64,000 bases of DNA from contig CAZYGK010000001.1 in NCBI GenBank assembly GCA_964647355.1, positions 1 to 64,000 of the forward strand, read 5' to 3'. The notes under the pieces are model-generated. The model was not told the origin of the DNA. It ran no database searches and saw only the letters and a program-made list of their open reading frames with translations. A program made the position numbers and the translations under genes. Source of the DNA: SZUA-430 sp964647355. Its GTDB lineage: Bacteria > Pseudomonadota > Alphaproteobacteria > Micropepsales > Micropepsaceae. Positions 16,256 through 25,812 of the stretch are shown piece by piece; positions within the stretch are counted from its first letter, which is position 1, and the number at the start of each line of letters is the position of its first letter.

Positions 16256-18955
16256 TTATGCCGCTTTCGCGAGGCCGCGAAGCACATAGTGCAGAATTCC
16301 GCCGTTCCGGAAGTACTCGATTTCGTCGAGCGTATCGATCCGGAGCATGACCGGCACCTCCTGGTGACGCCCGTCACCGTGGGCAATGCGAATCGTCAAT
16401 GTCTGGCGCGGCTTCAGCCCGTGCTCAAGGCCCGGAATGTCGATGACCTCCGAACCGTTGAGGCCGAGGCTCCGCCACGTCTGGCCCGCCTGGAACTGCA
16501 GCGGTAGCACGCCCATGCCGACCAGGTTCGAACGGTGAATGCGCTCGAAACTCTCGACGATCACGGCCCTCACGCCCAAGAGGCGCGTCCCCTTCGCCGC
16601 CCAATCGCGCGACGACCCCGTGCCGTACTCTTTGCCGCCGAAGATCACGAGGGGCACGCCATCTTTCTGATAGCGCATCGCGGCGTCATAGATCGCCATC
16701 TGATCCCCTGACGGTTGATGCTTCGTGACGCCGCCTTCGACCCCCGGCACCATCTGGTTCTTGATGCGGATGTTGGCGAACGTGCCGCGCATCATCACTT
16801 CGTGATTGCCGCGCCGTGCGCCGTACGAGTTGAAGTCGTCCTTGCGCACCTGACGTTCCTCCAGGAACATACCGGCCGGGCTTGACGCCTTGATGTCGCC
16901 GGCCGGGCTGATGTGATCCGTCGTGATCGAATCCCCGAACAGCCCCAGAATGCGCGCACCCGCGACGTCCTTGATCGGCAAAGGCTCCTGCGTGATGCCG
17001 TCGAAGTAGGGCGGCTGCTGCACATAGGTCGAGCCGATGTCCCATGGATAGGTGAGCGACTTCTTCACGCCGATCTTCTTCCACGCAGCAGGCCCCGAGA
17101 AAACGTCCGCATAGCGCTCCTTGAAGAGCCTCGTCGTGACCGCTTTGCGAACCGTCGCGGCAACGTCCTTCGCGCTCGGCCAAATGTCTTTGAGATAAAC
17201 TGGCTTGCCCTTCTTATCGTGCCCGATCGGATCGCTCGTCAGATCGACCTTCATCGACCCGGCGAGAGCGTACGCCACCACCAACGGCGGCGATGCCAGA
17301 TAGTTCGCGCGCGTCTGCGGGTTGACGCGGCCCTCGAAGTTACGGTTGCCCGACAGCACCGCTGCCGCAACAAGATCACCCTTCGTGATCGCGTCCGAAA
17401 CATTCTCCGGCAGCGGGCCGGAGTTACCGATACACGTCGTGCAGCCATAGCCCACGACGTTGAACCCAAGCTTGTCGAGATCCTTCTGCAAACCAGCCTT
17501 CGCCAGATACTCGCCCACGACCTGGCTTCCGGGCGCCAGCGATGTCTTCACCCAAGGCTTCACCGTGAGGCCCTTCTTGAGCGCATTGCGCGCAACCAGA
17601 CCTGCGCCGACCATCACAAACGGGTTCGACGTATTGGTGCACGACGTAATCGCCGCGATCACGACCGCTCCGTGCCCAAGCTTATGCTCGGTACCGGCAA
17701 GGTCCGCCGTATCGTTTTCCTTGCTCGCCTTGTTGAACGTCTTGACCAGCGCTTCGTTGAACCCCTGCGCCGCCGATTTCAGCGGCACCCGGTCTTGCGG
17801 CCGCGCCGGTCCGGCGAGGCTAGGCTCCACGTCGCCGAGGTCGAGGCTCAGCGTGTCCGTGAACTCGGGGTCCTCGTCCTTTGGCCCCCGCCACATGCCC
17901 TGGGCCTTTGCATAGGCCGCAACCAGGTCTACACGCGCCTTCGCCCGGCCGGTGGCCTTCAGGAAGCGCACCGTCTCATCGTCGATCGGGAAGAACCCGC
18001 AGGTCGCGCCGTATTCCGGCGCCATGTTCGCGATCGTCGCCCGGTCTTCGAGCGGCAGCTCGTTCAAGCCCGGTCCGTAGAACTCGACGAACTTGTTGAC
18101 CACGCCCTTCTTGCGCAGCATCTGCGTGACCGTGAGCACAAGATCTGTCGCCGTCACCCCTTCTTGCAGCTTGCCGGTCAGCTTGAAACCGACGACTTCG
18201 GGGATCAGCATCGATTGCGGCTGCCCGAGCATCGCGGCCTCCGCCTCGATACCGCCGACGCCCCAGCCGAGCACGGCCAGACCGTTGACCATCACGGTGT
18301 GGCTGTCGGTGCCGACGAGCGTGTCGGGATACGCAACCTCGACCGTCTTCTTGCCGTCTTTGACCTTCGCCGTCCAAACCGTCTGCGACAGGTACTCGAG
18401 GTTGACCTGATGACAGATGCCTGTTCCGGGCGGCACGACGCGGAAATTGTCGAACGCCGATTGCCCCCAGCGCAGGAACGAATACCGCTCGCCGTTGCGC
18501 TCGAACTCGCGCTGAACGTTCTTCTTGAAGGAGTCCTTCGCGCCGAAATAGTCGACCATCACGGAGTGGTCGATGACGAGATCGACGGGCGCCAGCGGAT
18601 TGATCTTCTCGGGGTTCCCGCCCAGCGTCTTCATTGCATCGCGCATCGCAGCCAAATCGACGACCGCAGGCACGCCGGTAAAGTCCTGCATCAGCACGCG
18701 CGCCGGACGGAACGCGATCTCGCGATCCGACGATTTCGTCTTCAGCCACTCGGCGCAGGCTTGAATATCTTCCTTGGTGACGCTCCGCCCGTCTTCATGC
18801 CGGAGCAGGTTCTCGAGCAACACCTTCATCGAGTACGGCAGCTTCGAGATGCCGGTAAGGCCGTTCTTCTCGGCCGCTTTGAGGCTATAGTATGTGTAGG
18901 TCTTCGCTCCGACTTTGAGCGTCTTCTTGGACTTGAAACTGTCGTGGGCGGTCAC
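16256..18955 (-). CDS. acnA: Aconitate hydratase A
   Basis: 899 residues from the GTG at 18955, the normal length for AcnA/IRP-type aconitases (about 890-900). The three cluster cysteines are in SCTNTSNP and GYGCTTCIGNSGPL. The C-terminal swivel domain has GKEYGTGSSRDWAAKG and a SFERIHRSNLVGMGVLPLQF motif. It interconverts citrate and isocitrate in the TCA cycle. The frame extends to 19063, but GTG at 18955 has AGGAG 10 bases upstream and gives the family N-terminus VTAHDSFKSKKTL. Divergent from the crotonase gene. Confidence 0.96.
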   Translation of the reverse strand: MTAHDSFKSKKTLKVGAKTYTYYSLKAAEKNGLTGISKLPYSMKVLLENLLRHEDGRSVTKEDIQACAEWLKTKSSDREIAFRPARVLMQDFTGVPAVVDLAAMRDAMKTLGGNPEKINPLAPVDLVIDHSVMVDYFGAKDSFKKNVQREFERNGERYSFLRWGQSAFDNFRVVPPGTGICHQVNLEYLSQTVWTAKVKDGKKTVEVAYPDTLVGTDSHTVMVNGLAVLGWGVGGIEAEAAMLGQPQSMLIPEVVGFKLTGKLQEGVTATDLVLTVTQMLRKKGVVNKFVEFYGPGLNELPLEDRATIANMAPEYGATCGFFPIDDETVRFLKATGRAKARVDLVAAYAKAQGMWRGPKDEDPEFTDTLSLDLGDVEPSLAGPARPQDRVPLKSAAQGFNEALVKTFNKASKENDTADLAGTEHKLGHGAVVIAAITSCTNTSNPFVMVGAGLVARNALKKGLTVKPWVKTSLAPGSQVVGEYLAKAGLQKDLDKLGFNVVGYGCTTCIGNSGPLPENVSDAITKGDLVAAAVLSGNRNFEGRVNPQTRANYLASPPLVVAYALAGSMKVDLTSDPIGHDKKGKPVYLKDIWPSAKDVAATVRKAVTTRLFKERYADVFSGPAAWKKIGVKKSLTYPWDIGSTYVQQPPYFDGITQEPLPIKDVAGARILGLFGDSITTDHISPAGDIKASSPAGMFLEERQVRKDDFNSYGARRGNHEVMMRGTFANIRIKNQMVPGVEGGVTKHQPSGDQMAIYDAAMRYQKDGVPLVIFGGKEYGTGSSRDWAAKGTRLLGVRAVIVESFERIHRSNLVGMGVLPLQFQAGQTWRSLGLNGSEVIDIPGLEHGLKPRQTLTIRIAHGDGRHQEVPVMLRIDTLDEIEYFRNGGILHYVLRGLAKAA

Positions 18956-19084
18956 GGGCGATGAGCTCCTGAAAGCATGTCGCAAAATGGTGGGAAGGTC
19001 TGAGGGCGCGGAAATTAATGACTTTTTCTTCGCCCGGCTACGGTACAAGGTAGAGAAAGTCACATTGATCCGGGCAATACACCC

Positions 19085-19891
19085 ATGACGCCTCCTGCGG
19101 TACGCACGGAAAAGAACGGACCGGTCACCACGGTGATTTTGTCGCGCCCCGACCGCCGCAATGCGGTCGACCGGCCGACTGCAGAGGCATTGGCCGGGGC
19201 CTTCCTCGCCTTCGACCGCGACCCTGAAGCCGCTGTAGCTGTCTTCTACGGCGAAGGTGGCGCCTTCTGCGCGGGCGCCGACCTGAAGGCCATCGGCGAG
19301 CGCAAAGGCAATGCCATCGAAAGCCCCCGGGCCGGCTTGGATATTTTGAAGGATGACGGCGGCCCGATGGGCCCCAGCCGCTTCCTTCTATCGAAACCGG
19401 TCATCGCCGCGATTGCGGGGCCTGCGGTAGCCGGCGGCCTCGAACTCGCCCTGTGGTGCGACATGCGCGTTGCGGAGGAGGGCTCGGTACTAGGCGTCTT
19501 TTGCCGCCGTTGGGGCGTACCGCTGATCGACGGCGGGACCGTACGTTTGCCCCGCCTCATCGGCATGGGTCACGCGATGGACATGATCCTGACCGGTCGG
19601 GGCGTAAGCGCAGCGGAGGCGCGGACGATGGGTCTCGTCAATCGCGTGGTCGCGAAGGGCACGGCACGACAAGCGGCCGAACAACTCGCCGCCGAACTCG
19701 CGGCATTTCCGCAAACTTGCATGCGCCATGATCGCCTCTCCGCATACCAGCAGTGGGACATGGACTACGCTGGCGCCATGACGAACGAGTTCCAGCACGG
19801 GGTTGCGTCGATGATCGGCGGCGGCGCGGTCGCGGGCGCGGCACGCTTTGCTTCCGGTAAGGGCCGCGGCGGCTCGTTCTCGGACATCTGA
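19085..19891 (+). CDS. Enoyl-CoA hydratase/isomerase family protein
   Basis: 268 residues, crotonase fold. The CoA-binding oxyanion segments are EGGAFCAGADLKAI and AIAGPAVAGGLELALWCD; RVAEEGSVLGVFCRRWGVPLIDGGT follows as expected. The second catalytic Glu position is replaced by Asp/Gly (IDGGT), so the chemistry may not be hydration. The stop overlaps the ccmA start (TGATG), so it probably shares a transcript with the cytochrome c genes although its role looks unrelated. Confidence 0.88.
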   Translation: MTPPAVRTEKNGPVTTVILSRPDRRNAVDRPTAEALAGAFLAFDRDPEAAVAVFYGEGGAFCAGADLKAIGERKGNAIESPRAGLDILKDDGGPMGPSRFLLSKPVIAAIAGPAVAGGLELALWCDMRVAEEGSVLGVFCRRWGVPLIDGGTVRLPRLIGMGHAMDMILTGRGVSAAEARTMGLVNRVVAKGTARQAAEQLAAELAAFPQTCMRHDRLSAYQQWDMDYAGAMTNEFQHGVASMIGGGAVAGAARFASGKGRGGSFSDI

Positions 19892-20505
19892 TGCGCGTCA
19901 TCGCCGAAAGCCTGGCAGCCTTTCGCGGAGAGCGGATGATTTTCCGCCACGTCAGCTTTGAGCTCGCTCCGGGGCAAGCCTTGATCCTTCACGGCCCCAA
20001 CGGCAGCGGCAAGACCACACTGCTACGCGTGATCGCGGGATTACTTGGCTCGATGGCCGGGCGCTTGCGCCTGTTGGGCGCCGACGACAAGCCGCTGACG
20101 GATGAAGCCCGCGATCGTGCCTTTCACTTTGTGAGTCACGTCGGCATCGTACGCGCGCAAATGCGCGTGCGGGAAACCTTGGAGTTTCACGCCGCACTCC
20201 TCGGCGCGCCGAAAACGGGCGTCGATAGGGCGTTGGACGATTGGGCGCTGCGTCCGCTCGCCGATCATAGCGGAAGCATGCTCTCCGCCGGTCAGCGCCA
20301 TCGCCTGGCGCTCGCTCGCCTGTCGTTGCAGAAGCGCGATCTATGGCTGCTCGACGAGCCGCTCGTGGCACTCGACATGGCCTCGAAAACCCGCCTGAAC
20401 GCCGCCGCCGAAAAGCACCTCGAAGAAGGCGGCATCGTTATTGCGGCAAGCCACGAGCCGTTCCTTGGCGATCCGCGTACGATCCACTTGGGGCCGCGCG
20501 CATGA
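19891..20505 (+). CDS. ccmA: Heme ABC exporter ATP-binding protein CcmA
   Basis: 204 residues, the compact size of CcmA. Walker A HGPNGSGKTTLLRVIAGLL, signature MLSAGQRHRLALARL and Walker B LWLLDEPLVALD are intact; the LSAGQ...R form is CcmA-specific. It powers the CcmAB complex that releases holo-CcmE during system I cytochrome c maturation. ccmB, ccmC and ccmD follow; ccmE-I are not in the window. Confidence 0.95.
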   Translation: MRVIAESLAAFRGERMIFRHVSFELAPGQALILHGPNGSGKTTLLRVIAGLLGSMAGRLRLLGADDKPLTDEARDRAFHFVSHVGIVRAQMRVRETLEFHAALLGAPKTGVDRALDDWALRPLADHSGSMLSAGQRHRLALARLSLQKRDLWLLDEPLVALDMASKTRLNAAAEKHLEEGGIVIAASHEPFLGDPRTIHLGPRA

Positions 20506-21167
20506 AGACGTTCTGGGCGCTGCTCCGGCACGATGTGCTCTTGGGTTTCCGCTCAAGTGGCGGCGCGGCGCTCTCGGCCGCGTTCTTTGCCTTGATCGTT
20601 ATCCTCACGCCACTCGGCCTCGGACCCGAGTCCGCGACATTGAAGACCATGGCGCCCGGCCTATTCTGGATCGCCGCGCTTCTCGCAACGCTCCTCGGGC
20701 TCGAACGCGTCGTGCAACCTGACCTGGAAGACGGAACGCTCGATCTCTTGCGCCTATCGCCGCTGCCGATGGAGTTGGTCGCGCTTGCAAAGATCTGTGC
20801 GCATTGGATCACGTCCGGCCTCATCATCAGCCTGCTGGCGCCGGTCCTGGCGCCGATGCTCGGCTTAAGCGCAACCGCGATCCCAATGCTCGCTCTGACG
20901 CTGCTCGTTGGCACGTTGGGCTTGAGCGCGCTCGGAACGGCTGCCGCCGCATTGGGCGCAAGCGTTCAGCGTGGCGGCATCGTGCTCGCTATCCTGGTGC
21001 TGCCGCTCAACATCCCCTTCTTGATCTTTGGTGCGAGCGCCGTCTCCTCTGCCCAAGCCGGAGCCGCCTCCGGCCAAGCGCTGCTCTTTCTTACGGCCTG
21101 TTCGCTGGTCGCTCTGGTAGTGGGTCCGATAGCCGCCGCCGCGGCATTGCGTCTCAACGAGGACTAG
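20502..21167 (+). CDS. ccmB: Heme exporter membrane protein CcmB
   Basis: 221 residues with six membrane helices and the CcmB motif RVVQPDLEDGTLDLLRLSPLPMELVALAKICAHW (in part). It starts at the ATG at 20502, overlapping ccmA by 4 bases; the longer frame upstream is antisense-like sequence within ccmA. Works with CcmA and CcmC in heme delivery to CcmE. Confidence 0.94.
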   Translation: MKTFWALLRHDVLLGFRSSGGAALSAAFFALIVILTPLGLGPESATLKTMAPGLFWIAALLATLLGLERVVQPDLEDGTLDLLRLSPLPMELVALAKICAHWITSGLIISLLAPVLAPMLGLSATAIPMLALTLLVGTLGLSALGTAAAALGASVQRGGIVLAILVLPLNIPFLIFGASAVSSAQAGAASGQALLFLTACSLVALVVGPIAAAAALRLNED

Positions 21168-21206
21168 GCGTAGCGACCCCCAACCCCGATCATTAGATTG
21201 CACCGC

Positions 21207-21932
21207 ATGCAAGCTTACGCGAACCCGCAACGCTTTCAGCGCCTCGCCCGCAGGTTGACGCCCTGGGTGTTCGGTGCGGCCGTCGGCCTCGCGCTCGTCG
21301 GCTTGTATCTCGCCCTCTTTGTCGCCCCAGCCGACTACCAGCAAGGCGAGGCCATGCGCATCATGTACGTACATGTGCCGGCGGCCTGGATGGCGATGGG
21401 CGTCTACGCATCGATGGCGATCGCGAGCGCCGTTGCCTTCATTTGGAAGCACCCGCTCGCCGACGTTGCGGCCAAGGCCTCCGCACCGATCGGGGCCGTT
21501 TTTACCGCTCTCGCGCTTGTGACTGGCATGCTCTGGGGCCAGCCGATGTGGGGCACATGGTGGGTCTGGGACGCGCGCCTGACCTCGGTGCTGATCCTTT
21601 TCTTCCTCTACCTCGGCTACATCGTCCTCTGGAGCGCGATCGACGAGCCCACGCGCGCCGCCCGTGCGGCACGCATCCTGGCACTCGTCGGCGCGATCAA
21701 CATCCCGATCATCAAGTTCTCCGTCGACTGGTGGAACACACTTCACCAAAGCGCCTCCGTGCTCCGATCGTCCGGGCCCGCGATGCCCGCTTCGATGCTG
21801 ACACCGCTGCTCGTCATGGGCGCCGCATACGCGCTGCTCTACGTTGCGGTTCTGTTCGTTCGTATGCGCACGGAAATCGCCGCGCGTCGCCTGCGCACGA
21901 TCCGCATGGGTTTGGAGGCAGAGGCCGCATGA
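21207..21932 (+). CDS. ccmC: Heme transporter/permease CcmC
   Basis: 241 residues and six helices. The tryptophan-rich heme-binding segment GQPMWGTWWVWDARLTSVLILFFLY is unmistakable, with conserved His in MYVHVPAAW and WWNTLHQ. CcmC loads heme onto CcmE in the inner membrane. The start is the ATG at 21207; a TTG at 21198 is possible. It overlaps ccmD by 4 bases. Confidence 0.96.
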   Translation: MQAYANPQRFQRLARRLTPWVFGAAVGLALVGLYLALFVAPADYQQGEAMRIMYVHVPAAWMAMGVYASMAIASAVAFIWKHPLADVAAKASAPIGAVFTALALVTGMLWGQPMWGTWWVWDARLTSVLILFFLYLGYIVLWSAIDEPTRAARAARILALVGAINIPIIKFSVDWWNTLHQSASVLRSSGPAMPASMLTPLLVMGAAYALLYVAVLFVRMRTEIAARRLRTIRMGLEAEAA

Positions 21933-22090
21933 GCAACTCGTTCTGGGCAATGGGCGGCTACGCCGCGTATGTGTGGCCGGCCTACGCGATCAGCCTGATC
22001 GCGCTCGTCGCATTGAGCATCGTCAGTTGGCGCGCGATGAGACGGGCAGAACGCCTCGTCGAGCGCAGCGAACGTGCCGACAAATCCTGA
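21929..22090 (+). CDS. ccmD: Heme exporter protein CcmD
   Basis: 53 residues. MGGYAAYVWPAYAISLIALVAL is the conserved CcmD membrane helix, followed by a basic cytosolic tail (RRAERLVERSERADKS). It stabilises holo-CcmE release from CcmABC. It begins 4 bases before the ccmC stop. Confidence 0.93.
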   Translation: MSNSFWAMGGYAAYVWPAYAISLIALVALSIVSWRAMRRAERLVERSERADKS

Positions 22091-22093
22091 TCT

Positions 22094-22576
22094 CTAGCGC
22101 TTCGGCCGCCGCTTCTTCTTGCCGTCCTGATCTTCGGCAAGCCGCTCGGAATGTGTTGCGGCAAGTGCGGTCAGGCACTTGATAAATTCGGCTCTCTGCC
22201 GCGCCGGCAGCGCATCGAGCAGCGCCGCATCGGCCTTCACCATGGCAGGCATCGATGTCCGCAAGGCGCGCCGCCCCGTTGGCGTGATGCGCACCGAATT
22301 GGCGCGCCCGTCCTGTTCCGTACGTTTGCGCGCCAAAAGCTCGCGCTTTTGCATGCGCATGATCATGTCGGCGAGCGTCGAGCGGTCGATACCGGTGAGC
22401 TTCACGAGTTCCGTTTGGCTCATCCCGTCATTCTGATCGACCGCGTGCAGAACCGCCAGCTGACGTTGCGTCAATCCATCGGCTTCGTCTTCGTCGTCGT
22501 AGAAATCGGTCGCAAGTTGGTTCGCGCGGCGAAGCAGATGGCTGGGCGACGTCGCCAGGTCGAAGCTCTTTGCCAT
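22094..22576 (-). CDS. MarR family transcriptional regulator
   Basis: 160 residues. A winged helix-turn-helix is visible: LTQRQLAVLHAVDQNDGMSQTELVKLTGIDRSTLADMI, then RKRTEQDGRANSVRITPTGR for the wing. The C-terminal tail KKKRRPKR is strongly basic. The frame stays open to 22657, but MAKSFDLATSPSHLLRRA is the likely start by homology; no clear ribosome site separates the candidates. Convergent with ccmD, 3 bases away. Targets unknown; possibly the divergent Nudix gene. Confidence 0.85.
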   Translation of the reverse strand: MAKSFDLATSPSHLLRRANQLATDFYDDEDEADGLTQRQLAVLHAVDQNDGMSQTELVKLTGIDRSTLADMIMRMQKRELLARKRTEQDGRANSVRITPTGRRALRTSMPAMVKADAALLDALPARQRAEFIKCLTALAATHSERLAEDQDGKKKRRPKR

Positions 22577-22690
22577 TGCTTGGGTCCGGTGAAATAATCG
22601 CCCGAAACGGCGCTCGCGGAAATTCGTCCGTGTCCGTATCATATCCGCAGAGTGCACGGAAGTGACCGGACGGGCTCACGCACCGGTGAA

Positions 22691-23248
22691 ATGGAACCTA
22701 ACCTGATGCGCGAAAAATTGTCTCCGCCTCCCGCGCCAAGCACATGTTGCGCGTTCGTGCGCCGTATTCCCGACGGCGACAATATGGAGCGCGATGTCTG
22801 TGCAAAATGTGGGCACATCCATTACGTGAATCCGAAGATTGTTGTGGGCGCCGTTTGTTCTTGGCGCGGACAAATCTTGCTCTGCCGCCGCGCGATCGAG
22901 CCGCGCGGAGGCTTTTGGACGATCCCCGCCGGTTACATGGAAGAGCAGGAAACGCCGGTTCAGGGCGCTACGCGCGAAGCCTGGGAGGAAGCGACGGCGA
23001 GGATCGAAATCGACCGGCTTCTTGCCATCTACTCGGTCGCGCGCATCTCGCAGGTTCAGTTGATCTTTCGGGCAAACCTCGCGGACGGCACGTTTGCGCC
23101 GGGAACGGAGAGCTTGGAAACGAAACTATTCGCGTGGGAGGAGATTCCGTGGAACGAGCTTGCCTTCCCGAGTGTGCACTGGGCGTTGAAGCATCACCGG
23201 GAATCTGAAGGGCGCCACGACTTCGCGCCCTTTGACAACCCGCTTTAG
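22691..23248 (+). CDS. Nudix hydrolase with N-terminal zinc ribbon
   Basis: 185 residues from the ATG at 22691 (the ATG at 22706 is also possible). Two cysteines, C-A-K-C, in RDVCAKCGHIHYVNPKIVVG form half a zinc ribbon. The Nudix box is GGFWTIPAGYMEEQETPVQGATREAWEEAT, with all metal-binding Glu in place. This resembles NudC-like/ADP-ribose-type hydrolases acting on nucleoside diphosphate derivatives. Convergent with the lipoprotein gene (4-base overlap of stops). Confidence 0.9.
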   Translation: MEPNLMREKLSPPPAPSTCCAFVRRIPDGDNMERDVCAKCGHIHYVNPKIVVGAVCSWRGQILLCRRAIEPRGGFWTIPAGYMEEQETPVQGATREAWEEATARIEIDRLLAIYSVARISQVQLIFRANLADGTFAPGTESLETKLFAWEEIPWNELAFPSVHWALKHHRESEGRHDFAPFDNPL

Positions 23249-23661
23249 CTAACCGGCTTGAGCGACGGTTTGCCGGCAGCCCTGGCGCAATCGGCGACCG
23301 CGGCTTCATCGGCGCCGCCTGGTACTGCTTCGGCGTGCTTGACCGTCATGACGTTCGACGCGTTAGCATAGAAATAGACGAGCAGTGTGCAGTTGCCGCG
23401 CCCGCCGTACTGCCACATCTCGGTGCCAGTTTCGGTTCGCTTCAGCGAAGGCTCGCCCCAGGCGGCGCGAAGCGCATCCCCCGTCATGCCCACGATGCCG
23501 TTGCTGGCAACGATCGCGCCCGGCAGCACAGGAGCTGTAGCAGAAGGGGCTGATACCGGCGGCGCCGCGGCAGGCTCACTTTGTGGATCGCCGCTCAAGC
23601 CCATCGTTTGGCAACCGGCGAGGGCCAGCGAAAAGGCAACGAACGCAAGCTTGCGCATCAC
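23245..23661 (-). CDS. Small lipoprotein, hypothetical
   Basis: 138 residues. MRKLAFVAFSLALAGCQTMG is a lipoprotein signal with lipobox LAGC. A Pro/Ala stretch (about 30-50) precedes a compact domain (GMTGDALRAAWGEPSLKRTETGTEMWQYGG...CTLLVYFY), a layout like SmpA/BamE-type or OmpA-linked small lipoproteins (G-x-T-x-x-x-L-x-x-x-x-G-x-P). Function unknown. The start overlaps the stop of the CysZ-like gene upstream. Confidence 0.78.
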   Translation of the reverse strand: MMRKLAFVAFSLALAGCQTMGLSGDPQSEPAAAPPVSAPSATAPVLPGAIVASNGIVGMTGDALRAAWGEPSLKRTETGTEMWQYGGRGNCTLLVYFYANASNVMTVKHAEAVPGGADEAAVADCARAAGKPSLKPVS

Positions 23662-24323
23662 GAACTCCGGACCAACTTGTTGAATTCGTGCGCCATCATC
23701 GCGGCCCCGAACAGCGGCACGAAGAAGTTCAGGATCGGGATCATCGCCAGAAACGATATCAGCGCCCCGCCGAAGAACAACCTGACACGATGTTTGCGCC
23801 TGAGCGCCCGCGCATCGCGCGGCGCCATGTGGCGAAACGCGGCCAGCTCGAAGAAGGTGCGCCCGGTGAGATATCCGTTCACGAATAAGACGACGAGCGT
23901 GCCAATGCCGATTGCAACGAATTGCAGAGGGATCGCAAGCAGATTAAGCACGAGGCTGACGGCGGCAAAGCCTAAGCCCGCAAACAAAAGCTCGCCGGTT
24001 GAAGCGCCGGCCCGCGTCATCGAATCGGGATAGTGCTTCGCTTCCACCGCATCCGCGACGCGGTCGATGAAGATGCCGGCAAACATTTGCGCAACGGGCG
24101 CACCCAAGAATACGAAGGCGATCGTCAACGCAGCGCCCGAAGCGATGGCGACGGCGTCCTGCATCCAGCTGAGCCCGAAGTCGGGCACGTAGCGCACGGA
24201 CCACTGCAACGCGAGCATCAACAGTACGAACAACAGCGCGGTGCAGCCGACCCCAAGCCAGACCACGCCCTGGAACTTGCGGTCGAACATTTGCCCCAAT
24301 GCGGCTGCGGCACTTGAAAGCAT
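23658..24323 (-). CDS. EI24/CysZ-like membrane protein
   Basis: 221 residues with four to five long hydrophobic segments. The order FAGIFIDRVADAVEAKHYP, then LLAIPLQFVAIGIGTLVVLFVNGYLTGRTFFELAAFRHM, and the final PILNFFVPLFGAAMMAHEF, match the EI24 domain family (CysZ sulfate transporter relatives). The frame continues upstream to 24833, but that part is antisense to the adenosine kinase gene; the ATG at 24323 gives a normal start. Substrate unknown. Confidence 0.87.
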   Translation of the reverse strand: MLSSAAAALGQMFDRKFQGVVWLGVGCTALLFVLLMLALQWSVRYVPDFGLSWMQDAVAIASGAALTIAFVFLGAPVAQMFAGIFIDRVADAVEAKHYPDSMTRAGASTGELLFAGLGFAAVSLVLNLLAIPLQFVAIGIGTLVVLFVNGYLTGRTFFELAAFRHMAPRDARALRRKHRVRLFFGGALISFLAMIPILNFFVPLFGAAMMAHEFNKLVRSS

Positions 24324-24402
24324 GCGTCGGACGAATCCCGCAATTGTCGAAGCTGGGCCACTGCCTATACTGCCCCGCACTACAGGGTAAAGGGCAAGAT
24401 CG

Positions 24403-25398
24403 ATGCAGGACGCGAAGTACGACGTATTGGGCATAGGCAACGCCATCGTCGACGTTTTGGCGCATACAACCGACGCGTTCTTGAACGAGCACGGGATTGC
24501 CAAGGGGTCCATGACCTTGGTGGACGCTTTCCGCGCCGAAACCTTGGGGCGGACGATGAAAGACCCGGTCGAGGCTTCGGGCGGTTCGGCCGCCAACACG
24601 ATGGTCGGGATCGCCTCGCTCGGCGGAAAAGCGGCCTTTGTCGGCAAAGTCAACGACGACCGGCTTGGCCAAGTGTTCAACGAAGATATCCACAAATCGG
24701 GCGTTGCATTCGACAGCACGCGCCTGAAGGGCAAAGTTGCGACCGCCTCCTGCCACATCCTGATCTCGCCCGACGGCCAGCGCAGCATGAACACGTATCT
24801 GGGCTGTGCGGCCGCGCTCACCGAGGCCGACATGTCCCCGCAAAAGATCGCCGCCGCGCGCGTGCTCTACATCGAAGGCTATCTGTGGGACGCCCCGGAA
24901 ACGAAAGCGGCAATCCGCACCGCGATCGCGCACGCCAAGGCGGCTAAGCGCAAAGTCGCCTTCACGCTCTCCGATCCGTTCTGCGTCGGCCGCTGGCGCG
25001 ACGAGTTCAAGGCTCTGTTGGCAAACGACATCGATATCCTGTTCGCGAACGAAGCGGAGGCGAAAGCGCTCTACGAAACCGAACGCTTCGACGAGGCCTT
25101 CCAGGCGATCCGCAAATGGGGCAAGGCGGCAGCCATCACGCGCTCGGCTCACGGCTCGGTCGTGCTAAGCGACGGACACGTTCATATCCTGGATGCGGAG
25201 CCCGTCGATCGCGTCGTGGACACGACCGGTGCCGGCGACCAATACGCCGCGGGGTTCCTCTACGGCCACGCACGCGGCCTTCCGCTCGATGTCTGCGGCA
25301 GGTTGGGCGGCATCGCGGCCGCCGAAGTCATCTCGCATGTCGGCCCGCGGCCGCACGCATCGCTGAAGTCGCTCGCGGCCGCGGCCGGACTGGTCTAG
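24403..25398 (+). CDS. Adenosine kinase, PfkB family
   Basis: 331 residues. Signature 1 region EASGGSAANTMVGIASLGGKAAFVGKV and signature 2 DTTGAGDQYAAGFLYG (with the catalytic Asp) are both intact. The N-terminus YDVLGIGNAIVDVLA is that of bacterial adenosine kinases. It phosphorylates adenosine, or a related nucleoside, with ATP. The stop overlaps the hisE stop on the other strand by 4 bases. Confidence 0.88.
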   Translation: MQDAKYDVLGIGNAIVDVLAHTTDAFLNEHGIAKGSMTLVDAFRAETLGRTMKDPVEASGGSAANTMVGIASLGGKAAFVGKVNDDRLGQVFNEDIHKSGVAFDSTRLKGKVATASCHILISPDGQRSMNTYLGCAAALTEADMSPQKIAAARVLYIEGYLWDAPETKAAIRTAIAHAKAAKRKVAFTLSDPFCVGRWRDEFKALLANDIDILFANEAEAKALYETERFDEAFQAIRKWGKAAAITRSAHGSVVLSDGHVHILDAEPVDRVVDTTGAGDQYAAGFLYGHARGLPLDVCGRLGGIAAAEVISHVGPRPHASLKSLAAAAGLV

Positions 25399-25724
25399 CG
25401 CACGATGCCCTTGCGGGCCGCCTTGTCGTCGAGCCCCGACCGCCCCTCGCGCGCGGTCAGCTCGGCATAGACGTCTTTGGGATCGATCCCGGCCGCGACC
25501 CACAGCACGCACAAATGATAGAGCAGGTCGGCCGACTCGCAGACGCGCTCCTTCGCGCTACCCGTAAGCGCCGCAATGGCGACCTCAACCGCCTCCTCGC
25601 CGACCTTCTTCGCGCACTTCGGCACGCCCTCGCGCAGCAGCTTTGCGGTGTAAGACTGTGCTGGGTCCGCAGACTTGCGGACGGACACCTGATCAAAGAG
25701 GCGGTCGAGCGGATGCTCGGTCAT
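25395..25724 (-). CDS. hisE: Phosphoribosyl-ATP diphosphatase
   Basis: 109 residues, the size of stand-alone HisE. SYTAKLLREGVPKCAKKVGEEAVEVAIAAL carries the metal-binding ExxE of the MazG-like fold, followed by ESADLLYHLCVLW with the second acidic cluster. Catalyses the second step of histidine synthesis. No other his gene lies nearby in the window; alphaproteobacterial hisE often sits next to hisF, not seen here. Confidence 0.93.
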   Translation of the reverse strand: MTEHPLDRLFDQVSVRKSADPAQSYTAKLLREGVPKCAKKVGEEAVEVAIAALTGSAKERVCESADLLYHLCVLWVAAGIDPKDVYAELTAREGRSGLDDKAARKGIVR

Positions 25725-25812
25725 GGACGGAAACTCGCAACGAGAGGGCCAGAATCAACCCTCGCACGCACACTAGCGCCATCACGAAGCTCAAGCAAAA
25801 TCGCCGAAGGTG

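Noticed and set aside
16913..18964. 683-codon open frame on the + strand
   Set aside because: Antisense to acnA, which has every aconitase motif.
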